Shown piece by piece: positions 6,722-14,040 of a stretch of 14,612 bases of DNA. Both the position numbers and the translations under genes were made by a program. How positions within the stretch are numbered: position 1 is the stretch's first letter; each line of letters starts with the position of its first letter. Below the pieces are notes generated by a model that searched no databases, was not told the origin of the DNA, and saw only the letters and a program-made list of their open reading frames with translations. Origin of the DNA: Nitrospirota bacterium (GTDB taxonomy: Bacteria; Nitrospirota; Thermodesulfovibrionia; UBA6902); NCBI GenBank assembly GCA_024277515.1, contig JAJRVB010000207.1:1-14612 (forward strand). Reading direction: 5' to 3'.

Positions 6722-7789
6722 TTATTGCTTTTTCCTGAGACAAATCACTGCCTTATTTTCGTAACAATTATATCTGATGCACCTTATTAATTCAATGTCC
6801 CTGCTCACTGTTCTGTCGACGATATTCAGGCCGTGGGGATTGTCCTGTACCGGGCTTGCATACAGCATCCGGTTCCTGAGCATAAGCGCGCCTGCCAGGC
6901 AGTTGAACGCGCTTCCGGACATCATGCTCCCGAAAACAGGGGAATATGCCGCAGTCGGGATATCAGGAGACAGAGATTCAGCATAGACGGACTCATCCTT
7001 AAGCAGTCCGTCCGTGTCAATAATGTTCACGTCCGGTTTTTCAGATTCCTTTTCATAAGTATCAAGATACACATCCTCAATATTACATAGAGCAGTATCC
7101 GTATCTTTATTGCTGACCAGGAAAAAAACAGAACCTTCTCCAGGGACCTGATACGCTGGATTAAGGTTAAAAGGCAATATACGTCCGTCAGGGGATGCAT
7201 TCAGTTTTGTGTCCTGGATATACGCAAGCACATCACCATACTGCTCAACAGCGCCGACAAGTATGAATTCGCAGCGTGATTCATTTAACCATGACTGTGC
7301 AAGCTGCAGGGCGCTCTGGAACGAAAAGAAAAACCGGGTAACCGTCATGACAGGGCCCCTGATCCCGAGGACCATTGATATATATGACGCGGCCGCATTA
7401 TGGACCGAATTGGAAAAGGTTGTAGGTGAGACACTGGATTCACCGTACTCAATAATATCATCCAGAAAACTAAATGTAGTCACCTGGGCGCCCAGTGCCG
7501 TTGCGGTTATGATACCGATATTTTTCCCCCTGATATCATCTATCCCGCTGTTCCCAAGGGCCTCGGATGCAGCCGCAACAGCCATTTTGCTCAGCTTGTC
7601 CGCACGCCGCATCTTTTTCAGCACAGCCTTGTCACGAATAGTCGTCTGATCGAATTGATATGCAAAACTCTTATTGCTTTTTGAATACTCAACCTCACCC
7701 GGAATGCGCCATCCCTCATGCAGCGCATTTTCAAAACTGCCAATGCCGCTTCCCCGTGTAAAAACCATTCCTGCCGAAATTATATTCAT
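6722..7789 (-). CDS. Catalytically inactive ketosynthase homologue (chain-length-factor-like)
   Basis: This 355-residue thiolase-fold protein aligns without gaps to the neighbouring true ketosynthase across the nucleophile region: GPVMTVTRFFFSFQSALQLA against GPALTVVNACSSGTDAIGIA. Phe154 stands where the catalytic cysteine should be. The HGTAT histidine is not found (IIDTDG nearby), and the GHTLGAAGG segment reads GSMMSGSAF, so the second histidine is absent too. It therefore cannot carry out decarboxylative condensation. In type II systems such a partner (KS-beta, or chain length factor) dimerises with the active KS and shapes the product tunnel. The ATGA overlap with the active KS stop (7786-7789) suggests one-to-one translation and a heterodimer. 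Most known chain length factors carry Gln at the cysteine position; Phe is unusual. Confidence 0.8.
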   Translation of the reverse strand: MNIISAGMVFTRGSGIGSFENALHEGWRIPGEVEYSKSNKSFAYQFDQTTIRDKAVLKKMRRADKLSKMAVAAASEALGNSGIDDIRGKNIGIITATALGAQVTTFSFLDDIIEYGESSVSPTTFSNSVHNAAASYISMVLGIRGPVMTVTRFFFSFQSALQLAQSWLNESRCEFILVGAVEQYGDVLAYIQDTKLNASPDGRILPFNLNPAYQVPGEGSVFFLVSNKDTDTALCNIEDVYLDTYEKESEKPDVNIIDTDGLLKDESVYAESLSPDIPTAAYSPVFGSMMSGSAFNCLAGALMLRNRMLYASPVQDNPHGLNIVDRTVSRDIELIRCIRYNCYENKAVICLRKKQ

Positions 7790-8967
7790 GTTTTACGGCC
7801 TCGTCCGAACACCAGTGCGGAATTATTGCCTCCAAACGCGAGTGAAGTTGAAAGGGCAGACTCCCCTCTGATTTCCGTTCTTTCCCTTACAGGGACTATC
7901 GGGATATTTTCATCCTGATTTTCAAACCCCGCGCTTGCAGGTATCCACCCCTCCCTGAGCGCTGCTGCGCTGAATACGGCCTCTATGCCTCCGGCCGCAC
8001 CCAGTGTATGTCCTGTAACTCCCTTGGTGGAGAGTATTTTTATATCAGGCCCGAACATCTTCGCCAGCACCTTGCCTTCAACCGCGTCATTGTCATGTGT
8101 TGCCGTACCGTGGGCATTAACAAAACCGATCTTATCAGGGGCGATACCCGCATCAGACAGGGCCTTCTCAATTGAGGTCTCCAGACCGGCGCCGTCCGGC
8201 TTTGGCGCGGTAAGGTGATATGCGTCGCTCGCGGACCCGTATCCCAATACCCGCATGCCGGAAGATATGCCCCGCCGGGCTGCGGAATCCGCTTTCTCAA
8301 GGACCAGAACACCTGCCCCCTCACCCAAGTTCAGTCCCTTTCGGTCCCGGTCAAAAGGCGCGCATGGATCACGGCTCACAATGCCGAGGGATCCGAAGCC
8401 GCTGAGCGGCACCCTGTTTAATTCATCAGCGCCGCCGGCAACAGCTATATCACACAGGCCGCTCTTAAGCCATGACATGGCAATCCCTATCGCGTCCGTA
8501 CCTGAAGAACACGCATTGACAACAGTAAGGGCCGGCCCGTTCAGTCTGTACCTTTGTGAGATAAACTCAGCAATGTTGCCCTTTAAATAACGGTCAACAG
8601 GGCCCATGGAAGCCGCGCCCGACTCCCTGTAGGATGTATAAAAATCGAGATCATTAAGCTGGCATGCCACGGTTGTGCCCATGCAGACACCAACGCGCAA
8701 TGCTGACAGGTCTTCTCCAAGGCGCGCGTCCTGCAGCGCTTCATTAACAGCGCACAGAGCGAGGGCCGCTGTGCGCTGGTGTTCCGGATAAAATTCTTCG
8801 GGAAGATCCCTGACTTCAAAGACAGGATACGGAAGGGACGTTTCAAACAGGGTCACAGGGCCTGCGTTTCTCCTGCCGGTGCTGAATGATTCAAGTGTTT
8901 CGGAAAGGTCCCTGCCCGCTGCGGAGATGACCCCCAGCCCTGAAATTAACACATTGTTATTACTCAT
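7786..8967 (-). CDS. Beta-ketoacyl-ACP synthase, FabF type (KS-alpha)
   Basis: This complete ketosynthase has 393 residues from the ATG at 8967. It should condense an acyl thioester with malonyl-ACP to extend the chain by two carbons. The catalytic triad is intact: Cys153 in VVNACSSGTDAIG, His286 in VNAHGTATHDNDA, and His320 in KGVTGHTLGAAGG. The carboxyl end GNNSALVFGR is typical of FabF. I prefer the ATG at 8967, giving MSNNNVLISGLGVIS as in family members. An in-frame TTG at 8982 adds five residues but has no ribosome site. It sits 44 bases downstream of an ACP gene and overlaps the KS-like partner by ATGA. The pairing suggests a specialised type II system, not housekeeping fatty acid synthesis, which normally has FabF beside FabG, FabD or FabH. 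Confidence 0.92.
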   Translation of the reverse strand: MSNNNVLISGLGVISAAGRDLSETLESFSTGRRNAGPVTLFETSLPYPVFEVRDLPEEFYPEHQRTAALALCAVNEALQDARLGEDLSALRVGVCMGTTVACQLNDLDFYTSYRESGAASMGPVDRYLKGNIAEFISQRYRLNGPALTVVNACSSGTDAIGIAMSWLKSGLCDIAVAGGADELNRVPLSGFGSLGIVSRDPCAPFDRDRKGLNLGEGAGVLVLEKADSAARRGISSGMRVLGYGSASDAYHLTAPKPDGAGLETSIEKALSDAGIAPDKIGFVNAHGTATHDNDAVEGKVLAKMFGPDIKILSTKGVTGHTLGAAGGIEAVFSAAALREGWIPASAGFENQDENIPIVPVRERTEIRGESALSTSLAFGGNNSALVFGRGRKT

Positions 8968-9011
8968 CTTATGAAAAGACAACGAAAAGATCCAGGATCA
9001 TCCGGCCGCTG

Positions 9012-9308
9012 TCAGCCGTCCGAAACTGAATCCTTCCTGCTTTCAAATACATATCTGGCAAGGCTATCTATCGAGTAGAAAATATCTTTCCTGTTCTCCA
9101 TGTCCTTGACATCCAGCCCGAAATTGCGCTGCAGAATTACGACAATTTCAACGGCATCCAGCGAATCAAGTCCGAGGCCTTCCCCGAACAGGACCTCATC
9201 ATCCTTTATCTCTTCGGGGGTAATGTCTTCGAGAGAGAGGTCCTTTACAAGCAATTCCTTCAAGGTCTTTCGTATCCGGGCTAAATCCTGCACCCCTTCT
9301 GTTCCCAT
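9012..9308 (-). CDS. Acyl carrier protein (first ACP of the operon)
   Basis: This 98-residue carrier has the attachment motif GLGLDSLDAVEIVV, with the phosphopantetheine serine at S49, the classic DSLD form of FAS- and PKS-type ACPs. Helix I (RIRKTLKELLVKDLSLEDI) and the final helix (SIDSLARYVFE) are present. At 98 residues it is somewhat longer than the usual 75-85, with extensions at both ends. A good ribosome site (AAGGAGA at 9314-9320) precedes the ATG at 9308, and the start overlaps the acyltransferase stop by one base. It lies just upstream of the KS pair, so it is the likely chain-elongation carrier. Confidence 0.94.
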   Translation of the reverse strand: MGTEGVQDLARIRKTLKELLVKDLSLEDITPEEIKDDEVLFGEGLGLDSLDAVEIVVILQRNFGLDVKDMENRKDIFYSIDSLARYVFESRKDSVSDG

Positions 9309-10210
9309 TATATTCTCCTTTTGTTCCCTTCATCCTTCCATATATCATGAAAAAGAAACCACTGAAAAGGATATGTCCCTGAATATTTTTCGAGTGCATT
9401 CGCATATTCCTGAACATATCCCGCGAGCTCTTCCCTTTTCCTGGCCCTTGAAGTAAGTTTCGGTTCTATCACACACGAAATATCAACAAAATATTTTTTT
9501 GTTGCGGTCTTGGCCGTCAGCAGTACAACCACCGGACATCCGGCAGCCGCTGCAATGCTGAAAGCGCTGTACGGGAAATACGCCTTCTCTCCCATTAAAT
9601 TCACTTCCGCCGTGCTGTGTCCATAGCTGCGGTCTCCCATGATGGAAACAATATCTCCCTCATCAATGGCCTTCATTATTTCTACAACTCCGCCGAGGAA
9701 ATTGTCCGGGGATATGATCCGGACCTTCTCATTTTCTTCGTCAATATTCAGGGAGTTCCTGACCGCGGCATTTTCTTCAGGTGACATCAGCAGATAGACT
9801 TTCTTCCCCAGTTTTTCGAGGGCCGTCATGGTCACCTGCCAGTTACCCACATGGGCAGTCAGTAATATAACGCCCTTCCGTGAGTCGTTAAAAAGGCTTT
9901 TTATTCTATCATATCCCTGAAGTTCTATGTCAAACCGGCCGAGCCCCGAAATAATGTAGTGACGGTCGATAAGGTTTTTACCCTGGCTGACAAACAGGCG
10001 GTATACGGCATAATATTTCCGGAAGGTGTTAAATGTCCTGAAACGCCGCTCTGCATACGCCATGGCTGACGAGACCGCCCTGCGGTCAAACAGGAGATAG
10101 TACAGGCATACAAAATAGAGAAGACCATATGCCCCGGAGAGTCCGAACAGTCTCAGAGATATACGAAAAAACCATAATCCTAATGCATTTCCTCTCTTTT
10201 TTTCAGGCAT
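9308..10210 (-). CDS. LpxL/HtrB-type lysophospholipid or lipid A acyltransferase homologue
   Basis: This 300-residue protein has an N-terminal hydrophobic segment (about residues 22-41, GLSGAYGLLYFVCLYYLLFD) and the family core VILLTAHVGNWQ, then GDIVSIMGDRSYG and YFPYSAFSIAAAAGCPVVVLL, as in the LpxL/HtrB/MsbB group at the cytoplasmic face of the inner membrane. These enzymes move acyl chains from ACP to lipid acceptors. The catalytic HxxxxE/D signature reads H120-VGNW-Q125, with glutamine in place of the acid. The end YPFQWFLFHDIWK is also typical. It sits between the GT2 gene (5-base gap) and an ACP gene (1-base overlap). Homologues of this kind occur in aryl-polyene clusters, where a related domain can be fused to a GT2; here the two are separate neighbouring genes. 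Acceptor unknown. Confidence 0.85.
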   Translation of the reverse strand: MPEKKRGNALGLWFFRISLRLFGLSGAYGLLYFVCLYYLLFDRRAVSSAMAYAERRFRTFNTFRKYYAVYRLFVSQGKNLIDRHYIISGLGRFDIELQGYDRIKSLFNDSRKGVILLTAHVGNWQVTMTALEKLGKKVYLLMSPEENAAVRNSLNIDEENEKVRIISPDNFLGGVVEIMKAIDEGDIVSIMGDRSYGHSTAEVNLMGEKAYFPYSAFSIAAAAGCPVVVLLTAKTATKKYFVDISCVIEPKLTSRARKREELAGYVQEYANALEKYSGTYPFQWFLFHDIWKDEGNKRRI

Positions 10211-10215
10211 TGATA

Positions 10216-11415
10216 TCAGTCAGTATTTGTTTTCAACTTATTGACGGACATGCGCTTCCGTATCATTGCTGCAGCAAAGAAGGTTATCATCCCTGCCAGC
10301 ACTGCGCCAACCGGGGCAAGGATCAGTGATCCCAGAAGCCATTCCAGCATACGGTCCGGGAACTGCGCAAAGACCGTTTCAAAAGATATATCCGTAAGCC
10401 ACCGTCCGTTTCTCATGAAATAACCGACCTCAATACAGAGTGCCGGCACAAAAGGGGGCGCGCACAGATGCTGCACATTAAGCGCGACTATCTTGTTTAA
10501 ATTCAGACGCGCTGCCACATACAGTATCACAAGTGAATGAACAAACAGCAGCGGAAGCACCGCAAAGAAAATACCCACTGCTGCGGACATGGCAAGACCG
10601 CCGGGTGTCGCGTGTTCCTTCACAAGCATCACCAGGAGCTTCCGGGGCTGTCGGAGTATGCTTAAGTCGGTCTTTTCCCCTTTTACCAGCTTCCCGTGTT
10701 TCAGAGGGACGAGGCGCCTCCCTATCAGCATGGCATGCGTGTGTGAAATGCGCAGGTTGTCCAGAAAGGGTTTAAAGGAAGAGACCCTTTTGTCTGCTTC
10801 AGGATATATCACATCAACCTCCACACTCTTCAGCTTCAGACCGGCCCATACCGCGCGCGCAAGCACCTCCGCCTCAAAGTCATAGTGCGATCCCCTGAAC
10901 CTCATCCTGTTCAGGTATCGAACGGGGTAAGCCCGGAAACCGCTCTGGCAGTCATCTATCTGCACCCCTGTCTCCACACGGAGCCAGAAATTGGCAAAAC
11001 TCCGGCCAAAACGGCTTTTACCCGGCACGTTATCCGTATTAAAGTTTCTGGAGCCGATGATAACGGCAGGGTCATTGTCATCAAGAAGAGGCAAGAATTT
11101 GTTTATATCTGCCGGACGGTGCTGGCCGTCCGCATCGATCGTGATCATATAATCCCCGCCCTGATCTTCGATATGCCTTGAAGCAGTGAGTATGGCCCTG
11201 CCCTTGCCGAGGTTTTCCGCGTGTTTCAGGACGGTAACGTTCATGCCTGCAAGCATGGACGCAAGGTCCGCGTCCGTACTGCCGTCATCAACGACAACCA
11301 CATTCTGAAGCACAGACAGACAGCCCGAAACAACATCCTTCACCGTGTCCCTGTTGTTAAAAACCGGGACAGCACACCAGACACGGTCCGGGTGATCACT
11401 ATCGCTTCCGTGCAT
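10216..11415 (-). CDS. GT2 glycosyltransferase fused to a DUF2062 membrane domain
   Basis: From the ATG at 11415 this is a 399-residue protein. Residues 12-250 form a GT-A family 2 glycosyltransferase: VWCAVPVFNN, then VVVVDDGSTD (43-48), the metal/nucleotide motif DADGQH (94-99), and the acceptor-side QSGFRAYP. Dolichyl-phosphate-mannose-synthase-like and undecaprenyl-phosphate transferases share this pattern. The remainder (about 270-390) is a DUF2062 domain with hydrophobic spans (MSAAVGIFFAVLPLLFVHSL, and LLGSLILAPVGAVLAGMITF near the end), placing it at the inner membrane. I chose 11415 because the longer in-frame extension to 11532 would lie wholly inside the upstream gene and shows no GT2 features. 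AGAAGG precedes the chosen ATG, and the overlap with the upstream gene is then 17 bases. It probably transfers a sugar to a lipid carrier or to the product. Confidence 0.85.
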   Translation of the reverse strand: MHGSDSDHPDRVWCAVPVFNNRDTVKDVVSGCLSVLQNVVVVDDGSTDADLASMLAGMNVTVLKHAENLGKGRAILTASRHIEDQGGDYMITIDADGQHRPADINKFLPLLDDNDPAVIIGSRNFNTDNVPGKSRFGRSFANFWLRVETGVQIDDCQSGFRAYPVRYLNRMRFRGSHYDFEAEVLARAVWAGLKLKSVEVDVIYPEADKRVSSFKPFLDNLRISHTHAMLIGRRLVPLKHGKLVKGEKTDLSILRQPRKLLVMLVKEHATPGGLAMSAAVGIFFAVLPLLFVHSLVILYVAARLNLNKIVALNVQHLCAPPFVPALCIEVGYFMRNGRWLTDISFETVFAQFPDRMLEWLLGSLILAPVGAVLAGMITFFAAAMIRKRMSVNKLKTNTD

Positions 11416-12772
11416 GCCTTCTGCCTGTGAGGGGTTTTTTGCCGGGAAGCAGCATGTCCCATAATGTGCCGATATATCCCATCTTGTGCAGCATGCGCAG
11501 ACTCGTGTCAAAGATATCAGGAGGGAACACACAATGCCTTATATTTTCAAAGGCGCTTGTAAGCGTCTCCTCAAGCCACTTCCTCTCAAGCTCCGGAGAA
11601 ATGTAATATACAGGGTCCAGCATCCCGCTTCCGGGAGATACGATATTTTCCCTCATTGCTATCCTTGCGAGAGGGGTATTGGGCAGTATCCTTATCCCCA
11701 TAAAAATAAATACCACACACTTTTTCAGGTTAATGATATTCTCGATGCCTTCCTTCACGGTCTCTTCATTTTCCCCCGGCCCGCCGAACATAAAATAATG
11801 GGACGTTGCCACCTCATGCCGGGCGAACAGATCATTACATGCAATTATGTCCTGAAATGAAAAACCCTTGCCCAGTTTTTTAAGGGTCCTGTCACATGCT
11901 GCATCAGCCCCTATTTCAACGGCGATAAGACCGGTCTTTTTCATAAGACTGACTATGTCATCATTCAGTCCGTCAGGTTTGAAAAAGGCGGTCCAGGAGA
12001 TATCGACTTTGCGCCTTTCCATTTCCCTGAGCAGCTCAAGATACGCGCCCTCATCATCGTTAAAGACCGAGTCAACGAAAAATATATACTTTGCCCTGTG
12101 CTTTTCCAAAAGCATCTGCATATCATCAACAACCGCGGAAGGGTCCCTCTGACGGATTTTCGAGCCCTCAAGCAGCGGATAAGAGCAGTATATGCACTTG
12201 TGGGTGCAGCCCCTCTTTGTCTGCACGGCAACGATGTTCCCGCTTTTGAGATAGTGCTGCATCAGCCGCTCGTCATAACCCGGAGAATGTATCATGTCTC
12301 CGGGCAGGCGGTCCCCCGGGCCGAGCAGACTTTCTTCAGGCCAGACACCCTGTGCGGCATTGTCCGCAAATTCCTTCATCAGCTTCTCGCCTTCCCCCAC
12401 GATGCCGTAATCCGCCCCGGTCTTCTGAAGTATCAGCTCCGGAATCAGGGAAAAACCGGCGCCCCCCAGCACAACCCTGCTGTCCGAAACCGTCCTTATT
12501 GTCTCTATAATTTCCTTCACAGTATTGATGTAATACTGTTCATGCATTAAATTTACATTGTCAATATTGCGGATCGAAATGCCGATCAGCTCCGGCCTGC
12601 CGGTTTTCACTTCCGTGACAAGGGAATCCATTGAGCTGTTTTCCATCAGGAAATCAAACTGCCTCACCTCATGGCCCGCAGCGGACAGCACGCCCGAAAC
12701 CGTGCTGAGACCGAGCGGATAGATCGGGTAAGGGGATTCAGCTGTGTTGGATGAAATCATCAGTATCCTCAT
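11399..12772 (-). CDS. B12-binding domain radical SAM protein
   Basis: This 457-residue enzyme has an N-terminal cobalamin-binding domain (MRILMISSNTAESPYPIYPL then GLSTVSGVL; VVLGGAGFSLIPE; YGIVGEGE) and a radical SAM core with CTHKCIYC (C189, C193, C196) binding the 4Fe-4S cluster. The core continues with FVDSVFNDDEG, MKKTGLIAVEIGAD and HYFMFGGPGENEET, all typical of the B12-radical SAM group that includes methyltransferases and oxidative-cyclisation enzymes. It starts four bases before the end of the previous radical SAM gene (ATGA at 12769-12772), so the two are coupled. Similar proteins occur beside lipid and polyene biosynthesis genes. Role inferred: radical methylation, desaturation or ring formation on the acyl chain or its acceptor. 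It is clearly different from the other two copies, so each probably has its own step. Confidence 0.88.
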   Translation of the reverse strand: MRILMISSNTAESPYPIYPLGLSTVSGVLSAAGHEVRQFDFLMENSSMDSLVTEVKTGRPELIGISIRNIDNVNLMHEQYYINTVKEIIETIRTVSDSRVVLGGAGFSLIPELILQKTGADYGIVGEGEKLMKEFADNAAQGVWPEESLLGPGDRLPGDMIHSPGYDERLMQHYLKSGNIVAVQTKRGCTHKCIYCSYPLLEGSKIRQRDPSAVVDDMQMLLEKHRAKYIFFVDSVFNDDEGAYLELLREMERRKVDISWTAFFKPDGLNDDIVSLMKKTGLIAVEIGADAACDRTLKKLGKGFSFQDIIACNDLFARHEVATSHYFMFGGPGENEETVKEGIENIINLKKCVVFIFMGIRILPNTPLARIAMRENIVSPGSGMLDPVYYISPELERKWLEETLTSAFENIRHCVFPPDIFDTSLRMLHKMGYIGTLWDMLLPGKKPLTGRRHARKR

Positions 12773-14040
12773 TCCGGTTTGTTCCTCCGCCTCTCCGCGC
12801 TCCAGGCCCGCCTTGTCAGCCTTGCGCGTGAATAAGTGCCTGATGCCTTTTCTTTTTCAATCACCTTCATAAACAACCGCGCCATTTTCATGTTCTGCGT
12901 AAGGTCACTGTAAAATGTGTCCCACGCATAGTAGTACATTTCCTGCAATTTATCTATACTCATCCTTGCGGGCTGAAACACGACCTCTCCGCCTGTATAC
13001 CGTATCCAGTCATTATGCAGTATCCTGTTCTCGCCCTCAAGTGTCTTTCTGATAGGCGTATGCGGGAAAGGCGTGAGGATGGTAAACTCGGCCAGGTCAA
13101 GTTCGATCTCAAGCAGAAAATCCACCAGTCTCTTTATATAGTCTTCATCATGATCATCCATCCCGAGGATAATTGTCCCCTCAACGCCGATGCCCCTCTC
13201 CTTTAACCGTTTCACCCGTCTCCTGATATGGTCCGACGTATCAAAGACCGCCTGATACACATACCAGCAGCCTGCTTCAGCAGCCAGATCGAGTATCTCG
13301 TCATCGTCCTTTATCGGGTGGGAGACCCACTTTTTCTTGAGGGGGATCAATGCCCTGAAGAGTTCTTTTTCCCATTCATTGTCCTGGGCGAGTGAATTAT
13401 CCACAAAGAAGAGCCTGCTGTTATCAATAAGAGAAATCTCTTCAATGACCGAATCTATCGGCCTCGGCCTGAATTTTTTCCCGCCCAGAAAGGCGGTACA
13501 GCATGGGAAACAATCAAACCTGCAGCCCCTCGACGCGTGGACAAGGTCTACCATCTGGACCCCCCGGTAGTTATAAAGCTCACGGTTCAGGATGCCTCTC
13601 CTTGCAGGGCCTATTAAATCCATGGAAGGGAAATCGTTCAGATAGTTATACACCCTTTTCAGGCCGATTGTATTCAGGTCCCGAATAATTTCCGGGAAGC
13701 GTCCTTCTGCTTCACCAAGAAATACGGAGTCTGCATGCTCAAGCACTTCCTCATGATGAAGCATGGTGCCTATCCCCCCGAATATGACCGGGACGCCCAT
13801 CTTCCGGTATTGGTCCGCAATCTCCCAGGCGCGCGGCATCTGGCAGGTAAGCATGACGGACATGGCAACAAGGTCCGCCTTTTCATCAAAGTCAAGCTCT
13901 TCAACGTTTTCATCGCAGAATACAAGTTCAATGTCATCCGGAACACTCGAAGCAAAACAGACAGGCCCGTGGGGCGGCAGGTGAAACTCGGTCTGTCCCG
14001 GCAGTTTCGGCCATCGTGGATACACAAGTTTTATTTTCAT
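12769..14040 (-). CDS. B12-binding domain radical SAM protein
   Basis: This 423-residue enzyme has an N-terminal B12-binding-type domain (KADLVAMSVMLTCQMPRAWE, then VPVIFGGIGTMLHHEE and DSVFLGEAEGRFPEI) and a radical SAM core with CRFDCFPC (C173, C177, C180). An additional Cys181 sits next to the last ligand. FVDNSLAQD, YVYQAVFDTSDHIRRRVKRL and TIILGMDDHDEDY follow as in B12-radical SAM proteins, and FTILTPFPHTPIRKTLE marks the end of the barrel. It starts in an ATGA overlap with the stop of the KS-like fragment (14037-14040). Its product is likely to act on an intermediate of the same pathway; substrate and reaction type cannot be read from sequence. Family assignment is firm. Confidence 0.88.
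   Translation of the reverse strand: MKIKLVYPRWPKLPGQTEFHLPPHGPVCFASSVPDDIELVFCDENVEELDFDEKADLVAMSVMLTCQMPRAWEIADQYRKMGVPVIFGGIGTMLHHEEVLEHADSVFLGEAEGRFPEIIRDLNTIGLKRVYNYLNDFPSMDLIGPARRGILNRELYNYRGVQMVDLVHASRGCRFDCFPCCTAFLGGKKFRPRPIDSVIEEISLIDNSRLFFVDNSLAQDNEWEKELFRALIPLKKKWVSHPIKDDDEILDLAAEAGCWYVYQAVFDTSDHIRRRVKRLKERGIGVEGTIILGMDDHDEDYIKRLVDFLLEIELDLAEFTILTPFPHTPIRKTLEGENRILHNDWIRYTGGEVVFQPARMSIDKLQEMYYYAWDTFYSDLTQNMKMARLFMKVIEKEKASGTYSRARLTRRAWSAERRRNKPE

Noticed and set aside
7209..7649. 146-codon open frame on the plus strand
   Set aside because: It is antisense to the KS-like gene, which has a clear family fold; its translation is low-complexity and shows no motif.
8968..8982. TTG start for the ketosynthase
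   Set aside because: It adds MSFHK before the usual N-terminus and has no ribosome site; the ATG at 8967 fits FabF homologues better.
11416..11532. Longer N-terminus for the GT2-DUF2062 protein
   Set aside because: The extra 39 codons lie inside the upstream radical SAM gene and give a Cys-rich stretch unlike GT2 proteins. The ATG at 11415 has a ribosome-site-like AGAAGG and leads straight into the GT2 fold.
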